Shown: positions 11,141-24,493, numbered from the stretch's first letter. The stretch: DNA of 64,000 nt from Argentina anserina (GCF_933775445.1 NC_065877.1:18662001-18726000), one strand, 5' to 3'. The notes: a model not told the origin generated them from the sequence alone. Made by a program: numbers and translations.

Positions 11141-12713
11141 TGATAGGAGCACAAAGTGTGACGTTCTTAATGTGTATATGCCCTATTCTTATGCTTTGTT
11201 ACTTCTTATTTAGCTGTTTTAGGTTCATAGTTGTCATTTGTATGTGCTAAGTGGAGCTATGCCGAATTTAGATGAATTGATGATGAAATTGTGCTAAGTG
11301 TTAGAACTCCTTATTGAGCTAGGATTCCTTACTCGACTAGGACTCTACTTTCCTATTTTCATTCTTTCCTATTCCTTAATCGACAAATTCTTTTCAGGAA
11401 AGACAAATCATATTTGGAAAGAATGGAGTGTTGCTGAGATGCATTCCTAGTGAGACAAGGAAATCATGTTCGAGTTGAAGAAGGAGAAGATGAGGCCGGC
11501 CTAGCTACCCCTAGTTGGACCAAGAGAGATGCCGTGCAGCCCTTATGTGGTCTCTCTATTGGATTTGGTTTCCCACATCAAGTTGGATTTGGAGTACATG
11601 AATCAAAATCCATATCAAAGAAGATTTCAGCTTCCCAATTGGACTCTATCTCCTACAAGGGACGGCAAGAGGGCTTCATAGACTCCTGTATATAGAGGCT
11701 CGGCCTCCCCATTCAATCATCATCAACCTTGCACACAAGCACAAGCCTAGCTCTGCCGAATCAACCCCTCACCCTTCCAAGAAATCCTAAAACCGATTCC
11801 ACCATTCTCCACCAATCTATAGCCCTCAAACACGCTTGTGAAGAAGGTTTCATCCCCTAGAAGTCACGGCTACACTTGTGGAATTGCTTGATTTATAAAG
11901 TGTAACCATGATTCACTCTTTGATTCAATTCGGTTTTTGGTTTTTTCTTGTTCTTGGATGAGCTTGCGATTTGTGTAGTGTAATCATGTTTCAATTTTGT
12001 CTATGAAATAGCTACTTGATTCAATTTTATATAAAGATTCGAACTCATGTTTTGGTTTTATGGATTTTCTGTTTTGGTTTCTGCCGTGTACTATGTATGA
12101 ATAATTTCGATTCCTAAGTGTTATGACTATGCTTGTAGCATGATATTTAGGTTGTTGGATTAAAGACTTATGCTAAGAACATGTTTACTCTTTTCTATGT
12201 GATTTTCGAATTGCATGGTTGTTGGTTAAGTAGGTGACATGCTTAATGAATTCAATGTGCATGACTTTGGAATTAGATGATGAAGATGAACATGTTAGAT
12301 TTCGATTATGGCTGCTTGGTATTAATTGAATGTGTTAAGTGTCTATGTGTTTAGGTTACTACTTAGAACCCTAATTGCATGATCCAATCTTAAGTGTTTA
12401 TAAGGAGGTCTCGACATGATTCTAAAAGGAGTCATAGGACTTGTTTCGATTTCTTTATGTGAATTATTTTGGTGATTGTTTATGTGTTGGTTGGTTGATC
12501 ACATGTATATATTAGCTTAGATTTTATTTACTGTTTTTATCTTTCAATCCGATCCTATATATCAAACTCTTTTATATGTCTATGAATTCGTGTTAAGTAT
12601 TGTGATCCTAAGCCCTGGCTGATCCCCGGTTTGTGAACGATACCCTCTTGCTTTATACTACTAATGATGTGTACATGGTTAAATATTGATGTCGAGTAAT
12701 CGAGCACTCATCA
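11141..12713 (+). repeat. 5' LTR of Athila copy A
   Basis: 1,573 bp, TGATAGGAGC to CACTCATCA. It contains a TATA motif (tatatag, 11688-11694), so U3 is about 0.58 kb and transcription would start near 11720. It is the same LTR subfamily as the solo LTR (208-1773) and the LTR of copy B. The 5 bp before it (gcggt) have no matching copy at the other end of the nest. Confidence 0.9.
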
Positions 12714-12715
12714 AA

Positions 12716-12732
12716 TGGCGCCGTTGCCGGGG
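12716..12732 (+). other. Primer binding site of Athila copy A
   Basis: TGGCGCCGTTGCCGGGG begins two bases after the LTR end. This is the PBS form usual for Athila elements. It marks the start of minus-strand DNA synthesis during reverse transcription. Confidence 0.85.
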
Positions 12733-13298
12733 ATCCATCTCTATGGATCCCTAACTTTTAATTGCGAATTCATTGTCTATATTGTACATTTGTATATTCT
12801 TATCCTGTTTCGTTGTACATATAGTAAATATATCTTAGGTTGTTGTTTTGGTGCTTGAGTGAATGATTGTTGTAGGTTGTAAATAGAACGGAATAGGTAA
12901 AGTCCCTTTTGTTAATATTGGCCTTAACCCTTCATGCTAGCTCTCGGGTTTGCATGAGGTCGAGGGTGGCTTTTATTAACACTTGGAGATTTGTCTAACA
13001 CACAAGGTTAAGTCCAGCTGAGTAAGGGTCACGCTCTCTTATTACTCTAGTGCATGGGACCAAAATTGGATCTTAGAGAACTACTGACTGACATACATCT
13101 CGGTGATGGAGTCGATAGGGAGTTCGCTCTCCGTAGTTCAACAAATGAGTCCTACCCTGTTCACTAGTTGACATCATAGTTGCCGTGCCCTTCCCCATAA
13201 GTGTGCGTGTGTATGATTAAGGGAAGGCACGAATTATATGTGTTCATTGTGTATTCTTCAATGCTAACTCTTTAACTTTCGTGTCACATGAACTATGC

Positions 13299-14545
13299 AT
13301 GTCCGAAATATCTAAGAGAACTCAAGAGCTCAAAGATCGAATTCAAGCACTTAGAGATTTAAACAACTCTTTCACAAGTGGACCTTTAAATTTCGAAACA
13401 CCTCCAAGCAATTCAATCTTAAACTCTTCACCTAGATCATAAGAAGAGGAGGATCTTTCCTTCCCCTTCATCTTCAATTCCGAGCTCGACACAATTGCGG
13501 ACCGTGACATAATTCCTGTTGGTGCTCCAATGGCACTCAAGAATGCATTCATTCCCACCATCCCTGAATCACCTTCATGCATTGCTTTCACTCCACCTGA
13601 TGAAGCTAAATTCTCCATTCCAGTTCAATTGCTTGGGCAGCTGCCTAAGTACTCTGGTTCTTCAATGGAAGACCCTAATGTTCACCTTAGGGAGTTCTTG
13701 GACATTTGCAAGCTCCAATCGATTCATCATCTTTCTCAAGAAGGCTTGAGGTTGCTTTTGTTTCTATTTACCCTTAAGGATGATGCTAAGCGTTGGTTGT
13801 ACTCTTTGCCTGCAGGAATCACCACCACATGGGACGAAATGACTAGGAGGTTCTTGAAGCAATTCTTCCCTGCTCAACTCACGAAAAGACTTAGGAGGGA
13901 GATTCAAAACTTCACTCAAAAGGATGGTGATTCACTCTATGAGCCATGGGAGGAATTTCAAGAACTACAAAGGAAGTGCCCTCACCATGGTATTTCGTTG
14001 GGTGACTTGGTGCAATTCTTCTATGAAGGACTCGACACCACCAACAAAAGCATGGTGGACTCGGCATGTGGCTACACATTCATGAACAAGACCGGTCAAG
14101 TAGCTTACACCTTGATTGATGACTTGGCCGACAACAATCGCCAATTTAGTTCGAAGGAGAAGAGAGGAAGCAAGAGCCGTGGGGTGTATGATGTTGATGC
14201 AAGAAATCAGATGGCTACTTTAGAAAGGAAGCTTGACGTTCTAGTCAAGGCATTCAATGGTTCGAGCATCAACAATCAAGCATGTGGTATTTGTTCTTTC
14301 AAAGATCACACTACTGAAAATTGTCCAAATGGTGCAATGACTGAAGAAGAGTTGAACTTTATGGGGCAACAAAGGCCTAGGTATGATCCATACTCAAACA
14401 CATACAACCCTGGACTTAGAGATCATCCAAATTTTTGTTGGAGCAACAATGCTCAACCGTCCAATGCTCAAGGTCAAGGACCTCGTCCTTCAGGTTTGTT
14501 TGTGAGGCCTCAGGTACCTCAAGATTTTATTAATGCTAGACTTAG
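13299..14545 (+). pseudogene. Athila gag, copy A
   Basis: The frame starts at ATG 13299 (MSEISKRTQELKDRIQALRD), meets a TAA at 13440-13442, and stays open in the same frame from about 13443 through MALKNAFIP (13530) to 14545. The Retrotrans_gag-like core lies at about 13650-14150, with WLYSLPAGITTTWDEM and FLKQFFP. A Cys-rich segment (CGICSFKDHTTENC, about 14284-14325) resembles a zinc knuckle. At about 14543 the gag tail is fused directly to the protease motif, while copy C keeps roughly 0.8 kb between these points, so copy A has an internal deletion. Confidence 0.8.
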
Positions 14546-17500
14546 GTGCATCTATTAATGTAATGCCATACTATATCTATGAGGACCTAGGTCTAGGTGA
14601 TTTGAAACATGACAATGTTGTGATTCGATTGGCTGATTGTTCCAACAAATTCCCTTTGGGCTATGTTGAAGATGTTCTTGTGCAGGTTTCGAGCTTAATT
14701 TTCCCTACAGACTTCTATGTCATTGACATGGAGCCAACTGAAGCAGATGACAAGGACGTCCCTATCTTGTTGGGCCGTCCCTTCATGAGGACTGCACGAA
14801 CAAAAATTGATGTGTTTAGTGGATCACTCACATTTGAGTTCAATGGTGAAGTGATTAGCTTCAACATCTTTGAAGCTATGAGGTATCCTATTTTGGAGTT
14901 AAGTGATTGTTTTTCAGTTGACATTCTTGATTTCCTTGCAGATAACTATCTAGATACCTTGGCACATGACGAGTGGCACTCACTATTGCCCAAGGGGCCG
15001 GATTTACAAGTAATGGTTCTAACATTTCGGAGTTAGAAGCTAATGATGCCGTGCCATCCTTCATTCTTGAGAACGTGACCTCTCTTGAGGTTGCATGTGA
15101 GGTAAGCTATGTCTCTCCTAGTCCAATTCTCTTAACTACTAACAAGATTCTTCCTTCTGTGGTGCAAGCTCCAAAGCTTGATCTTAAGGTTCTTCCGGAC
15201 CACTTGAAGTATGCGTTTTTAGGAGATGAGGATACATTGCCAATGATCATTTCATCTGCACTCAACGAGGAACAAGAGGAGAGATTGATTGAAGTGCTGA
15301 AGAGTCACAAGACGACAATAGGATGGACCCTAGCCGACATCAAGGGAATTAGCCCTACCATGTGTGTGCACCGAATTTTGCTTGAAGATGGTGCCAAACC
15401 AACCAAGGAAGGTCAGAGACGTCTTCACCCACCAATGATGCAAGTTGTAAAAGATGAAATAACTAAGTTGCACGATTGTGGCGTGATCTACCCCATCTCG
15501 GATAATAGGTAGATCTCTCCCATTCAAGTTATGCCAAAGAAGTTAGGAATCACGGTGGTGAAGAACAAAGATAACGAGTTGGTGCCTCAAAGGACAGTGA
15601 CTGGTCATCGAGTGTGTATCGACTATAGGAAGCTCAATGCTACAACAAGGAAGGACCATATGCCATTTCCATTCATTGATCAAATGGTTGAGAGGTTAGC
15701 TGGTCATTCTTTCTATTGTTTCCTTGATGGATATAGTGGATACAACCAAATTAGTGTTGCGGAAGAAGATCAAGAAAAGACTACGTTCACATGCCCTTTT
15801 GGTACGTTTGCTTATCGTCGCATGCCTTTTGGTTTATGCAACGTTCCAGGTGCGTTTCAACGTTGCATGTATCACATTTTCTCTGAGTATATTGGTTCTA
15901 AAATTGAAGTTTTCATGGATGATTTTTCTGTCTATGGTGAAAATTTCGAAACTTGCTTAGAGAATGTTGAACTTGTGCTTAAACGTTGTGAAGAAACTAA
16001 CTTGGTTTTGAATTGGGAAAAATGTGACTTCATGGTTACGCAAGGCATTGTCTTAGGCCATATTGTTTCATCTAGAGGAATTAAGGTTGATAAGTCTAAA
16101 ATAGATCTTGTGCGTCACTTACCCCTCCCCACAAGTGTGAGGGATGTTCAATCATTTCTTGGACATGCAGGTTCCTATCGTAGGTTTATCAAGGACTTTT
16201 CCAAGATTGCGGGACCAATGAGTTCATTGCTTCAAAAGGACGTTCCCTTTCACTTTGATGATGATTGCAAGCTTGCATTTGAGACTTTGAAGAAGCTCTT
16301 AACTTCGGCACCTATCATGGCACCGCCGGATTGGTCCTTGCCATTTGAGTTCATGTGTGATGCCTCTGACTATGCAGTTGGAGCCGTGCTAGGGCAGAGG
16401 AAGGATAAGCAGCCCTACACCATCTATTATGCCTCACGAACGCTCAATGATGCTCAACAGAACTACACCACAACTGAAAAATAACTTCTTGTCGTGATCT
16501 TTCCTCTAGATAAGTTTCGTTCTTACTTACTTCAATCTAAAGTTATTGTTTACATTGACCATGCAGCTTTGAAGTATTTAATGACGAAGGAGGATGCCAA
16601 ACCAAGATTGATTCGACGGATTCTTCTACTCCAAGAGTTCGATCTCGAGATCAAGGACAAGAAGGGAAGTGACAATGTTGTGGCGGATCACTTGAGTCGT
16701 TTGGTAAGAGATGCCGAGCCCTTGGCTATCCAAGAGAGCTTTCCGGATGAGCAACTCTTTCGAGTTGAGGTAAGTGAGCCATGGTATGCAGATATTGTGA
16801 ATTATCTTGTTTCTAAGCAATTTCCGGATACTTTATCGCATGCTCAAAAGAATAGACTCAAGGCATTAGCTAAGTATTATGTTTGGGATGAACCATACTT
16901 GTGGAAACATTGTGTTGATCAAATCATTAGGAGGTGTGTCCCTGAACATGAACATCATTCTATACTTACTTTTTGCCATTCTTTACTTACTTTTTGCCAT
17001 TCTGAATCTTGTGGAGGACATTTTGGTTCACGTAGGACTGCTCTAAAGGTGTTACAATGTGGTTTCTTTTGGCCTACGATTTTCAAAGATGCATATCATT
17101 TTTGCATGACTTGTGATAGATGCCAAAGCCTGGGAAACTTAGGATTTAGAGATCAAATGCCTATAACACCGATTCTATATGTTGAAATATTTGATTGTTG
17201 GGGTATTGCTTTCATGGGACCTTTTCCTAGCTCTACTGGTTGCTTGAGTTGTTGTAGATTTCCTTCGTTCTAACATTTTCTCTATGTTTGGTATGCCGAG
17301 AGTTATCATTAGTGATGGATGATCTCACTTTTGCAACCGGACCATTGAAGCGTTGTTGAAGAAGTATGGAATCAAGCATAAGGTTGCTACGCCTTATCAC
17401 CCCCAAACAAGGGGACAAGTGGAGCTATCTAATCGTGAGATCAAGAGAATTTTGGAGAAGTCTGTTGGACCATCACGCAGTTGGACCATCACGCAAGGAT

Positions 17501-18043
17501 TGGTCTCAACGATTGGATGATGCTCTTTGGGCTTATAGGACGGCATACAAGGCTCCTCTTGGCATGTCACCATTTCGATTAGTTTATGCCAAGGCGTGCC
17601 ACCTTCCTGTGGAGCTTGAACATCGTGCATGGTGGGCTGTGAAGAATTTCAACATGGACATTGATGAGGCCGGATTGCATAGGAAGTTGCAATTCCATGA
17701 GCTTGAAGAGATTAGAAATGAGGCCTATGATTCGGCAATGGTTTACAAGGAGAAGACTAAGAAATTCCATGACCGCATGATTAGGAAGAAACACTTTGTT
17801 GTTGGGCAGAAAGTTCTTTTGTTTAATTCTCGACTTAGATTGTTTCCGGGCAAGCTCCGTTCTAGGTGGCTTGGACCGTTTGTTGTTACTAATATTTTTC
17901 CTTCTGGTGCTATTCAGATAAAAAGTATTGTGCATGGAAAGGAATTCACGGTCAATGGACATCGCTTGAAGCCGTACTATAAGAATTTTGTGGAGCATAA
18001 CGTGGAGGAGATCTCTCTCCTTGATCCTACGGCAAGCAAGTGA
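14533..18043 (+). pseudogene. Athila pol, copy A (protease, RT, RNase H, integrase)
   Basis: In order: protease (DLGASINVMPYY, 14539 onward), RT with FMDD (15912-15923) and the MPFGLCN region, RNase H ([16 protein letters not shown], about 16350), integrase zinc-binding region (about 17010-17140, with CDRCQ), catalytic core remnants and the C-terminal domain to the TGA at 18043. Breaks: a frame change near 14970, TAG at 15510-15512, TAA at 16482-16484, and loss of frame with a deletion between about 17240 and 17366. A direct repeat of about 21 bp near 16970-17000 duplicates part of the integrase frame. RT catalytic residues are kept, but no complete polyprotein can be made. Confidence 0.85.
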
Positions 18044-19090
18044 TGCTTTCAAGATAGTCTAGGCTATAGACTCTAAACTTAAGCCAATGAAGGAACCATC
18101 AACGAGTGTTTGCATTTTCTTACTCCTTATCTCTTTTTAATTTTCGTTGCTTATAATATTGTACATGAGGGCAATGTAAGCTTTAAGTGTGGGGTGGAGT
18201 ATACATCATTCGTTGTATTCTATTGTTTGATGCTTATGTGTTTCAATTTTGTTGTTTTGATTTTCGATTTTTAGTGTACTTTTTGGTTTTGATTTTCGAT
18301 TTTAAGTAGTTTTGTTAAGTTGTTTTTGTTTTGAGTCTTAGGTATGCCTTTAACTGTCTAGGATGAGTTGATCTTTGAATTAATGGTTGATAGATGATCA
18401 TGATATTGAATTGAACTTAATTGTTATTTGATGGTTAATCGATGTGTAGATTTTGTACAAACATGTAGTAGATGAGGATTTTGAAACTTAGGTACAGAAT
18501 GAGCATGTTCCTTACTTGTTTAAATTCATGTAACCTATGTGAGATTCGAGCCATATATATGTGCCTTTCTTTAGAGAGTTTATTTCATCATTTCTTGGCT
18601 TTATAACCTCATTATATTTATTTTGATCAATTCATATGCCATAGAATTGCAATGAACTAGAGAATGCTAGAACTTATTTGTGAAACTTTCGAAGCTTTAT
18701 GTCATAATATACTCTGATTTAGAAAAGGATTGTTGGATCTTTTTAGGATTTCCACCACTTTAAGCCAAAAAGCCGTATTCCGTATTTGAGCCCTGCTTGG
18801 GACACCTTAGTGTTAACCCCTTTGAGCCTACGTTAAGCCTTTTTTTTCATTACTAACATGTTATATCCTTGCTTAGTATAGTTATATCTCTACCTTGTCT
18901 TTGAGGCTTGGCAGAGCCGATTCTTGGAGTTAATATGGAGTGATGATTTGATTCAAGTGTAGGGTTATGCTATTGTCTGTAAGTATGCCGTGAAAAAAAA
19001 AGTATGCAAAAGAGAAAAAATGAATGATGCCGTGTGAAAAGAAGAAGAAAAAGTATATATGCACGGTTAGAAAAGAAAAAAAATGAAAAG
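18044..19090 (+). other. 3' untranslated region of Athila copy A
   Basis: No coding frame. 18540-18960 matches, in inverted orientation, 21530-21950 of copy B. The last 150 bases are A/G-rich (runs of AAAAG type) and end at the junction with the LTR of copy B. The polypurine tract adjoining an LTR is absent. Confidence 0.7.
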
Positions 19091-20659
19091 TGATGGTTAC
19101 TCGATTACTCGACATCAATATTTAACCCTGTACACATCATTGGTAGTATAAAGCAAGAGGGTATCGTTCACAAACCGGGGATCCAGCCAGGGCTTAGGAT
19201 CACAACACTTAACACGAATTCATAAAGATATAAAAAGTTGATATAGGTTTTGGATTGAGTTGTAAAAACAGTAAATAAAACCTAAGCTAATATATACATG
19301 TGATCAACCAACCAACACATAAGCAATCACCAAACAATTCACATAGAGAAATCGAAACAAGTTCTATGACTTTCTTTTGAATCATGCCAAGACCTCCTCA
19401 TAAACACATAAGGTTGGATCATGCAATTAGGGTTCTAAGCAGTAACCTAAACACATATACACTCAACACATTCGATTAATACCAAGCAGCCATAATCGAA
19501 ATCTAACATGTTCATCTTCATCATCTAATTCCAAAGTCATGCACATTGAATTCATTAAGCATGTCACCTACTTAACCAACAACCATGCAATTCGAAAATC
19601 ACATAGAAAAGAGTAAACATGTTCTTAGCATAAGTCTTTAATCCAAAAACCTAAATATCATCCTACAAGCACAGTCATAACACTTAGGAATCGAAATTGT
19701 TCATACATAGTACACGGTGGAAACCAAAACAGAAAATCCATAAAACTAAAAAATGAGTTCGAATCTTTATATAAATTGAATCAAGTAGCTATATCATAGA
19801 CAAAATTGAAACAAGATTACACTACACAAATCTCAATCTCATCCAAGAACAAGAAAAACCTAAAAACCGAATTGAAACAAAGAGTGAATCATGGTTACAC
19901 TTTATAAATCAAGCAATTCCACAAGTGTAGCCGTGACTTCTAGGGAATGAAACCTTCTTCACAAGAGTGCTTGAAGGCTATAGATTGATGGAAGGATGGT
20001 GGAATCGGTTTTAGGATTTCTTGGAAGGGCGAGGGATTAATTCGGCAGAGCTAGGCTTGTGCTTGTGTGCAAGGTTGATGATGATCTGAATGGGGAGGCC
20101 GAGCCTCTCTATATAGGAGTCTAGGAAGCTCTCTTGCCATCCTATAAGGAAGTAGAATCCAATTGGGAAGCTGAAATCTTCTTTGTTATGGATTTGATTC
20201 ATATACTCCATATCCAACTTGATGTAGGAAACCAAGTCCAATAGGGAGACCACATAAGGGCTGCACGGCATCTCTCTTGGTCCAACTAGGAGTAGCTAGG
20301 CTGGCCTCCTCTTCTCATTCTTCAACTCGAATATGATTTCCTTGTCTCACTAGGAATGCATCTCGGCAACTCTACTTCCTTTCCAAATATGATTTGTCTT
20401 TCCTGAAAAGAAATCGACGATTAAGGAATAGGAAAGAATGAAAATAGGAAAGTAGAATCCTAGTCGAGTAAAGAATCCTAGCTCAATAAGGAGTTCTAAC
20501 ACTTAGCACAATTTCATCATCAATTCATTCAATTTCGGCATAGCTCTACTTAGAACATAGAAATGACAAATATGAACCTAAAACAACTAAATAAGAAGTA
20601 ACAAAGCATAAGAATATGACATATATACATTAAGAACGTCACACTTTGTGCTCCTATCA
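19091..20659 (-). repeat. 3' LTR of Athila copy B
   Basis: 1,569 bp, bounded on the + strand by TGATGGTTAC and CTCCTATCA. The neighbouring purine-rich tract (minus strand AGTGTGGGGTTGT, 20660-20675) is the polypurine tract expected just before a 3' LTR, which confirms the minus orientation. Confidence 0.9.
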
Positions 20660-21940
20660 ACAACCCCACACTTAGACTTTGCTAGTCCCTTAGCAAACAC
20701 TAAAAAGGGAAATAACACTAAAATTAACGACACAACATACTAATGCCTTCAACATTTTGTCTCAGAGATCTTCAAACTCATAGCATCAAGAATAACACTC
20801 AATCGAAATAGATAAGATGAATTCAATGGTTAATAAACATGAGATTTCGTTTAACAAGTAAGACATGGCAGAAACAAGGGTGAAATTAAGCTCGACATGT
20901 TCAAAACAAGTTCAAATTCAACTCACAAAAGATATGCACTCCAAATCTTTTTTTTCTCAAGACATGGCATATGCTTAAAAGCTTTTCACACACAAGAGTT
21001 ATAAACATAGTGAATTCGAAAACCTCATGAAAGATACCAATCATATATACAAATGAACCCAAACCATATGCTTACTCATGAAACAAACTCTACAGATCAA
21101 GAGCTACTCATTTTAAGAATTATGCGGATCTTTAGAAAAGGGTAAGCTTAAGCTCGGCATGGATACATTTTTCAGGATAAAGGAATCACAAAGGTCATCC
21201 TTAAGACTTAGCAGAGCAAAACATCCACCTTATGTCGCTATACTCCATAAAACAAGGGCCAAATTTCATCATGTTGGACCCATTCTTCACTTTAAACATT
21301 GTGAAAACGAACAAAGGCTAAAGTATAACACCATTGAGCCTTCAACAAATACATCACAACTCCAAATTCACACAAACAACATGTATGCCGAGATCTTTTC
21401 ATCATTCTTTCCATTTTTTTCAAAACCGTGTACATATCTTTTTCTTCTTCTTCTTCTCACGGCATCAATACATTTTTCTTTCTTTTCATACTAGTTTGAC
21501 GGCATACATACATACAATAGCATAACCCCACACTTGAATCAAATCATCACTCCATATTAACATCCAAAATTGGCTCTGCGAAGCCTCAAAGACAAGGTAG
21601 AGATATAACTATACTAAGCAAGGATATAACATGTTGGAAATGAAAGAAAAGGCTTAACGTAGGCTCAAAAGGTTAACACTAAGGTGTCCCAAGCAGGGCT
21701 CAAATAGGGAAAACGGCTTTTTGGCTTAAAGTGGTGGAAATCCTAAAAAGATCCAACAATCCTTTTCAAAATCAGAGTATATTATGACATAAAGCTTCGA
21801 AAGTTTCACAAAGTAAGTTCTAGCATTCTCTAGTTCATTGCAATTCTATGGCATATGAATTGATCAAAATAAATATAATGAGGTTATAAAGCCAAGAAAC
21901 GATAGAATAAACTCTCCAAAGAAAGGCACATATATATGGC
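20660..21940 (-). other. 3' untranslated region of Athila copy B
   Basis: Non-coding in the minus element. It begins with the polypurine tract at 20660. Positions 21680-21682 (TAA) mark the undisturbed site that carries the Harbinger insertion in copy E. Open frames at 21159-21494 and 21334-21525 (+) are antisense, low-complexity and not called. Confidence 0.7.
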
Positions 21941-24493
21941 TCGAAGGAAATCTGCAACAACTCGAGAATCATTAGTCCGGGTGGCATTTGCTTCAACCCA
22001 TTTCGAAACATAATCAACACAAACGAGTATGTACAAGAAACCATTAGAGCTAGGAAAAGATCCCATGAAATCAATACCCCAACAATCAAATATTTCAACA
22101 TATATAATCGGTGTCATAGGCATTTGATCTCTAGATCCTAAGTTCCCCATGCGTTGGCACCTATCACAAGTCATGCAAAAATGATATGCATCTTTGAAAA
22201 TCGTAGGCCAAAAGAAACCACATTCTAACACCTTTAGAGCAGTCCTACGTGAACCAAAATGTCATCCACAAGACTCAGAATGGCAAAAAGTAAGTATAGA
22301 ATGATGTTCATGTTCAGGGACACACCTCCTAATGATTTGATTAACACAATATTTCCACAAGTATGGTTCATCCCAAACATAATACTTAGCTAATGCCTTG
22401 AGTCTATTCTTTTGAGCATGCGATAAAGTATCCGGAAATTGCTTAGAAACAAGATAATTGACAATATCTGCATACAATGGCTCACTAATCTCAACTCAAA
22501 AGAGTTGCTCATCCGGAAAGCTCTTTTGGATAGCCAAGGGCTCGGCATCTCTCACCAAACAACTTAAGTGATCCGCCACAACATTGTCACTTCCCTTCTT
22601 TTTCTTGATCTCAAGATCGAACTCTTGAAGTAGAAGAATCCATCGAATCAATCTTGGTTTGGCATCCTTCTTCGTCATTAAGTACTTCAAAACTGCATGG
22701 TCAGTGTAAACAATAACTTTGGATTGAAGTAAGTAAGAACGAAACTTATCTAGAGCAAAGATCACGGCAAGAAGTTCTTTTTCAGTTGTGGTGTAGTTCT
22801 GTTGAGCATCATTGAGCGTTCGTGAGGCATAATACATGGCATAGGGCTGCTTGTCCTTCCTCTGTCCTTGCACGGCTCCAACTGCATAGTCGGAGGCATC
22901 ACACATCAACTCAAATGACAAGGACCAATCCGGTGGTGCCATGATAGGTGCCGAAGTTAAGAGCTTCTTCAAAGTCTCAAATGCAAACTTGCAATCATCA
23001 TCAAAGTGAAAGAAAACGTCCTTTTGAAGCAATGAACTCATTGGTCACGCAATCTTGGAAAAGTCCTTGATAAACCTACGATAGAAACGTGCATGTCCAA
23101 GAAACGATCGAACATCCCTCACACTTGTGGGGAGGGGTATGTGACGCAGAAGATCTATTTTAGACTTATCAACCTCAATTCCTCTAGATGAAACAATATG
23201 GCATAAGTCAATGCCTTGCGTGACCATAAAATGACATTTTCCCCAATTCAAAACCAAGTTAGTTTCTTCACAACGTTTAAGCACTAATTGAACATTCTCT
23301 AGGGAAGTTTCGAAATCTTCACCATAGACAGAAAAATCATCCATGAAAACTTCAATTTTAGAACCAATATACTCAGACAAAATGTGATACATGCAACGTT
23401 GAAACGTACCTGGAGCGTTGCATAAACCAAAAGGCATGCGACGATAAGCAAACGTACCAAAAGGACATGTGAACGTAGTCTTTTCTTGATCTTCTTCCGC
23501 AACACTAATTTGGTTGTATCCACTATATCCATCAAGGAAACAATAGAAAGAATGACCAGCTAACCTCGCAAGCATTTGATCAATGAATGGCAATGGCATA
23601 TGGTCCTTCCTTGTTGTAGCATTGAGCTTCCTATAGTCGATACACACTCGATGACCAGTCACTGTCCTTTGAGGCACCAACTCGTTATCTTTGTTCTTCA
23701 CCACCGTGATTTCTGACTTTTTTGGCACAACTTGAATGGGAGAGATCCACCTACTATCCGAGATGGGGTAGATCATGCCACAATCGTGCAACTTAGTGAT
23801 TTCATCTTTTACAACTTGCATCATTGGTGGGTGAAGACGTCTCTGACCTTCCTTGGTTGGTTTGGCACCATCTTCAAGCAAAATTCGGTGCACACACATG
23901 GTAGGGCTAATTCCCTTGATGTCGGCTAGGGTCCATCCTATTGTCGTCTTGTGACTCTTCAGCACTTCAATCAATCTCTCCTCTTGTTCCTCGTTGAGTG
24001 CAGATGAAATGATCACTGGCAATGTATCCTCATCTCCTAAAAACGCATACTTCAAGTGGTCCGGAAGAACCTTAAGATCAAGCTTTGGAGCTTGCACCAC
24101 AGAAGGAAGAATCTTGTTAGTAGTTAAGAGAATTGGACTAGGAGAGACATAGCTTACCTCACATGCAACCTCAAGAGAGGTCACGTTCTCAAGAATGAAG
24201 GATGGCACGGCATCATTAGCTTCTAACTCCGAAATGTTAGAACCATTACTTGTAAATCCGGCCCCTTGGGCAATAGTGAGTGCCAACTCGTCATGTGCCA
24301 AGGTATCTAGATAGTTATCTGCAAGGGAATCAAGAATGTCAACTGAAAAACAATCACTTAACTCCGAAAGAGGATACCTCATAGCTTCAAAGATGTTGAA
24401 GCTAATCACTTCACCATCGAACTCAAAGGTGAGTGATCCACTAAACACATCAATTTTTGTTCTTGCAGTCCTCATGAAGGGACGACCCAACAA
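21884..24493 (-). pseudogene. Athila pol, copy B
   Basis: Reads from the protease end (LGRPFMRTARTKID) through RT (482 codons open, with FMDD), then TGA at about 23044-23046. RNase H and linker ([16 protein letters not shown] onward) run to a TGA at 22496-22498. The next stretch runs to a TGA at 22262-22264. Then the integrase zinc region (CDRCQ) and core start (IDFMGSFP) run to about 21943, where homology to copy A jumps into the 3' untranslated region. The stops at 22496 and 22262 are also found in copy C. Confidence 0.85.

Larger units (their letters stand above)
11141..19090 (+). mobile_element. Athila-lineage Ty3/gypsy element, copy A (3' LTR missing)
   Basis: The order is: 5' LTR (11141-12713), primer binding site (12716), leader, gag, protease, RT, RNase H, integrase and a 3' untranslated region of about 1 kb. 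It should end with a purine tract and a 3' LTR, but at 19090 it is joined instead to the outer end of the inverted copy B. Gag and pol are clearly Athila-type and the LTR is long (1.57 kb), as usual in this lineage. No env-like frame exists between 18043 and 19090, although some Athila families have one. Coding parts are broken by several stops and an internal deletion. Confidence 0.85.
19091..24493 (-). mobile_element. Athila-lineage element, copy B (5' part missing)
   Basis: Minus-strand copy: protease end, RT, RNase H and partial integrase (24493 down to about 21940), 3' untranslated region (21940-20660), then the 3' LTR (20659-19091). It is truncated at about 24493 inside the protease domain, and the sequence beyond (24500-24714) is unrelated. 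Compared with copy A it also lacks the integrase core end and C-terminal domain (jump near 21943). It lies tail to tail with copy A. Confidence 0.85.

Noticed and set aside
18044..19090. Env-like frame of an Athila element
   Set aside because: No open frame with a signal peptide or membrane span is present; the region is untranslated in both A and B.
21159..21525. Open frames on the + strand in copy B
   Set aside because: Antisense to the 3' untranslated region of the Athila copy, with Phe/Ser-rich low-complexity ends derived from T-rich DNA.
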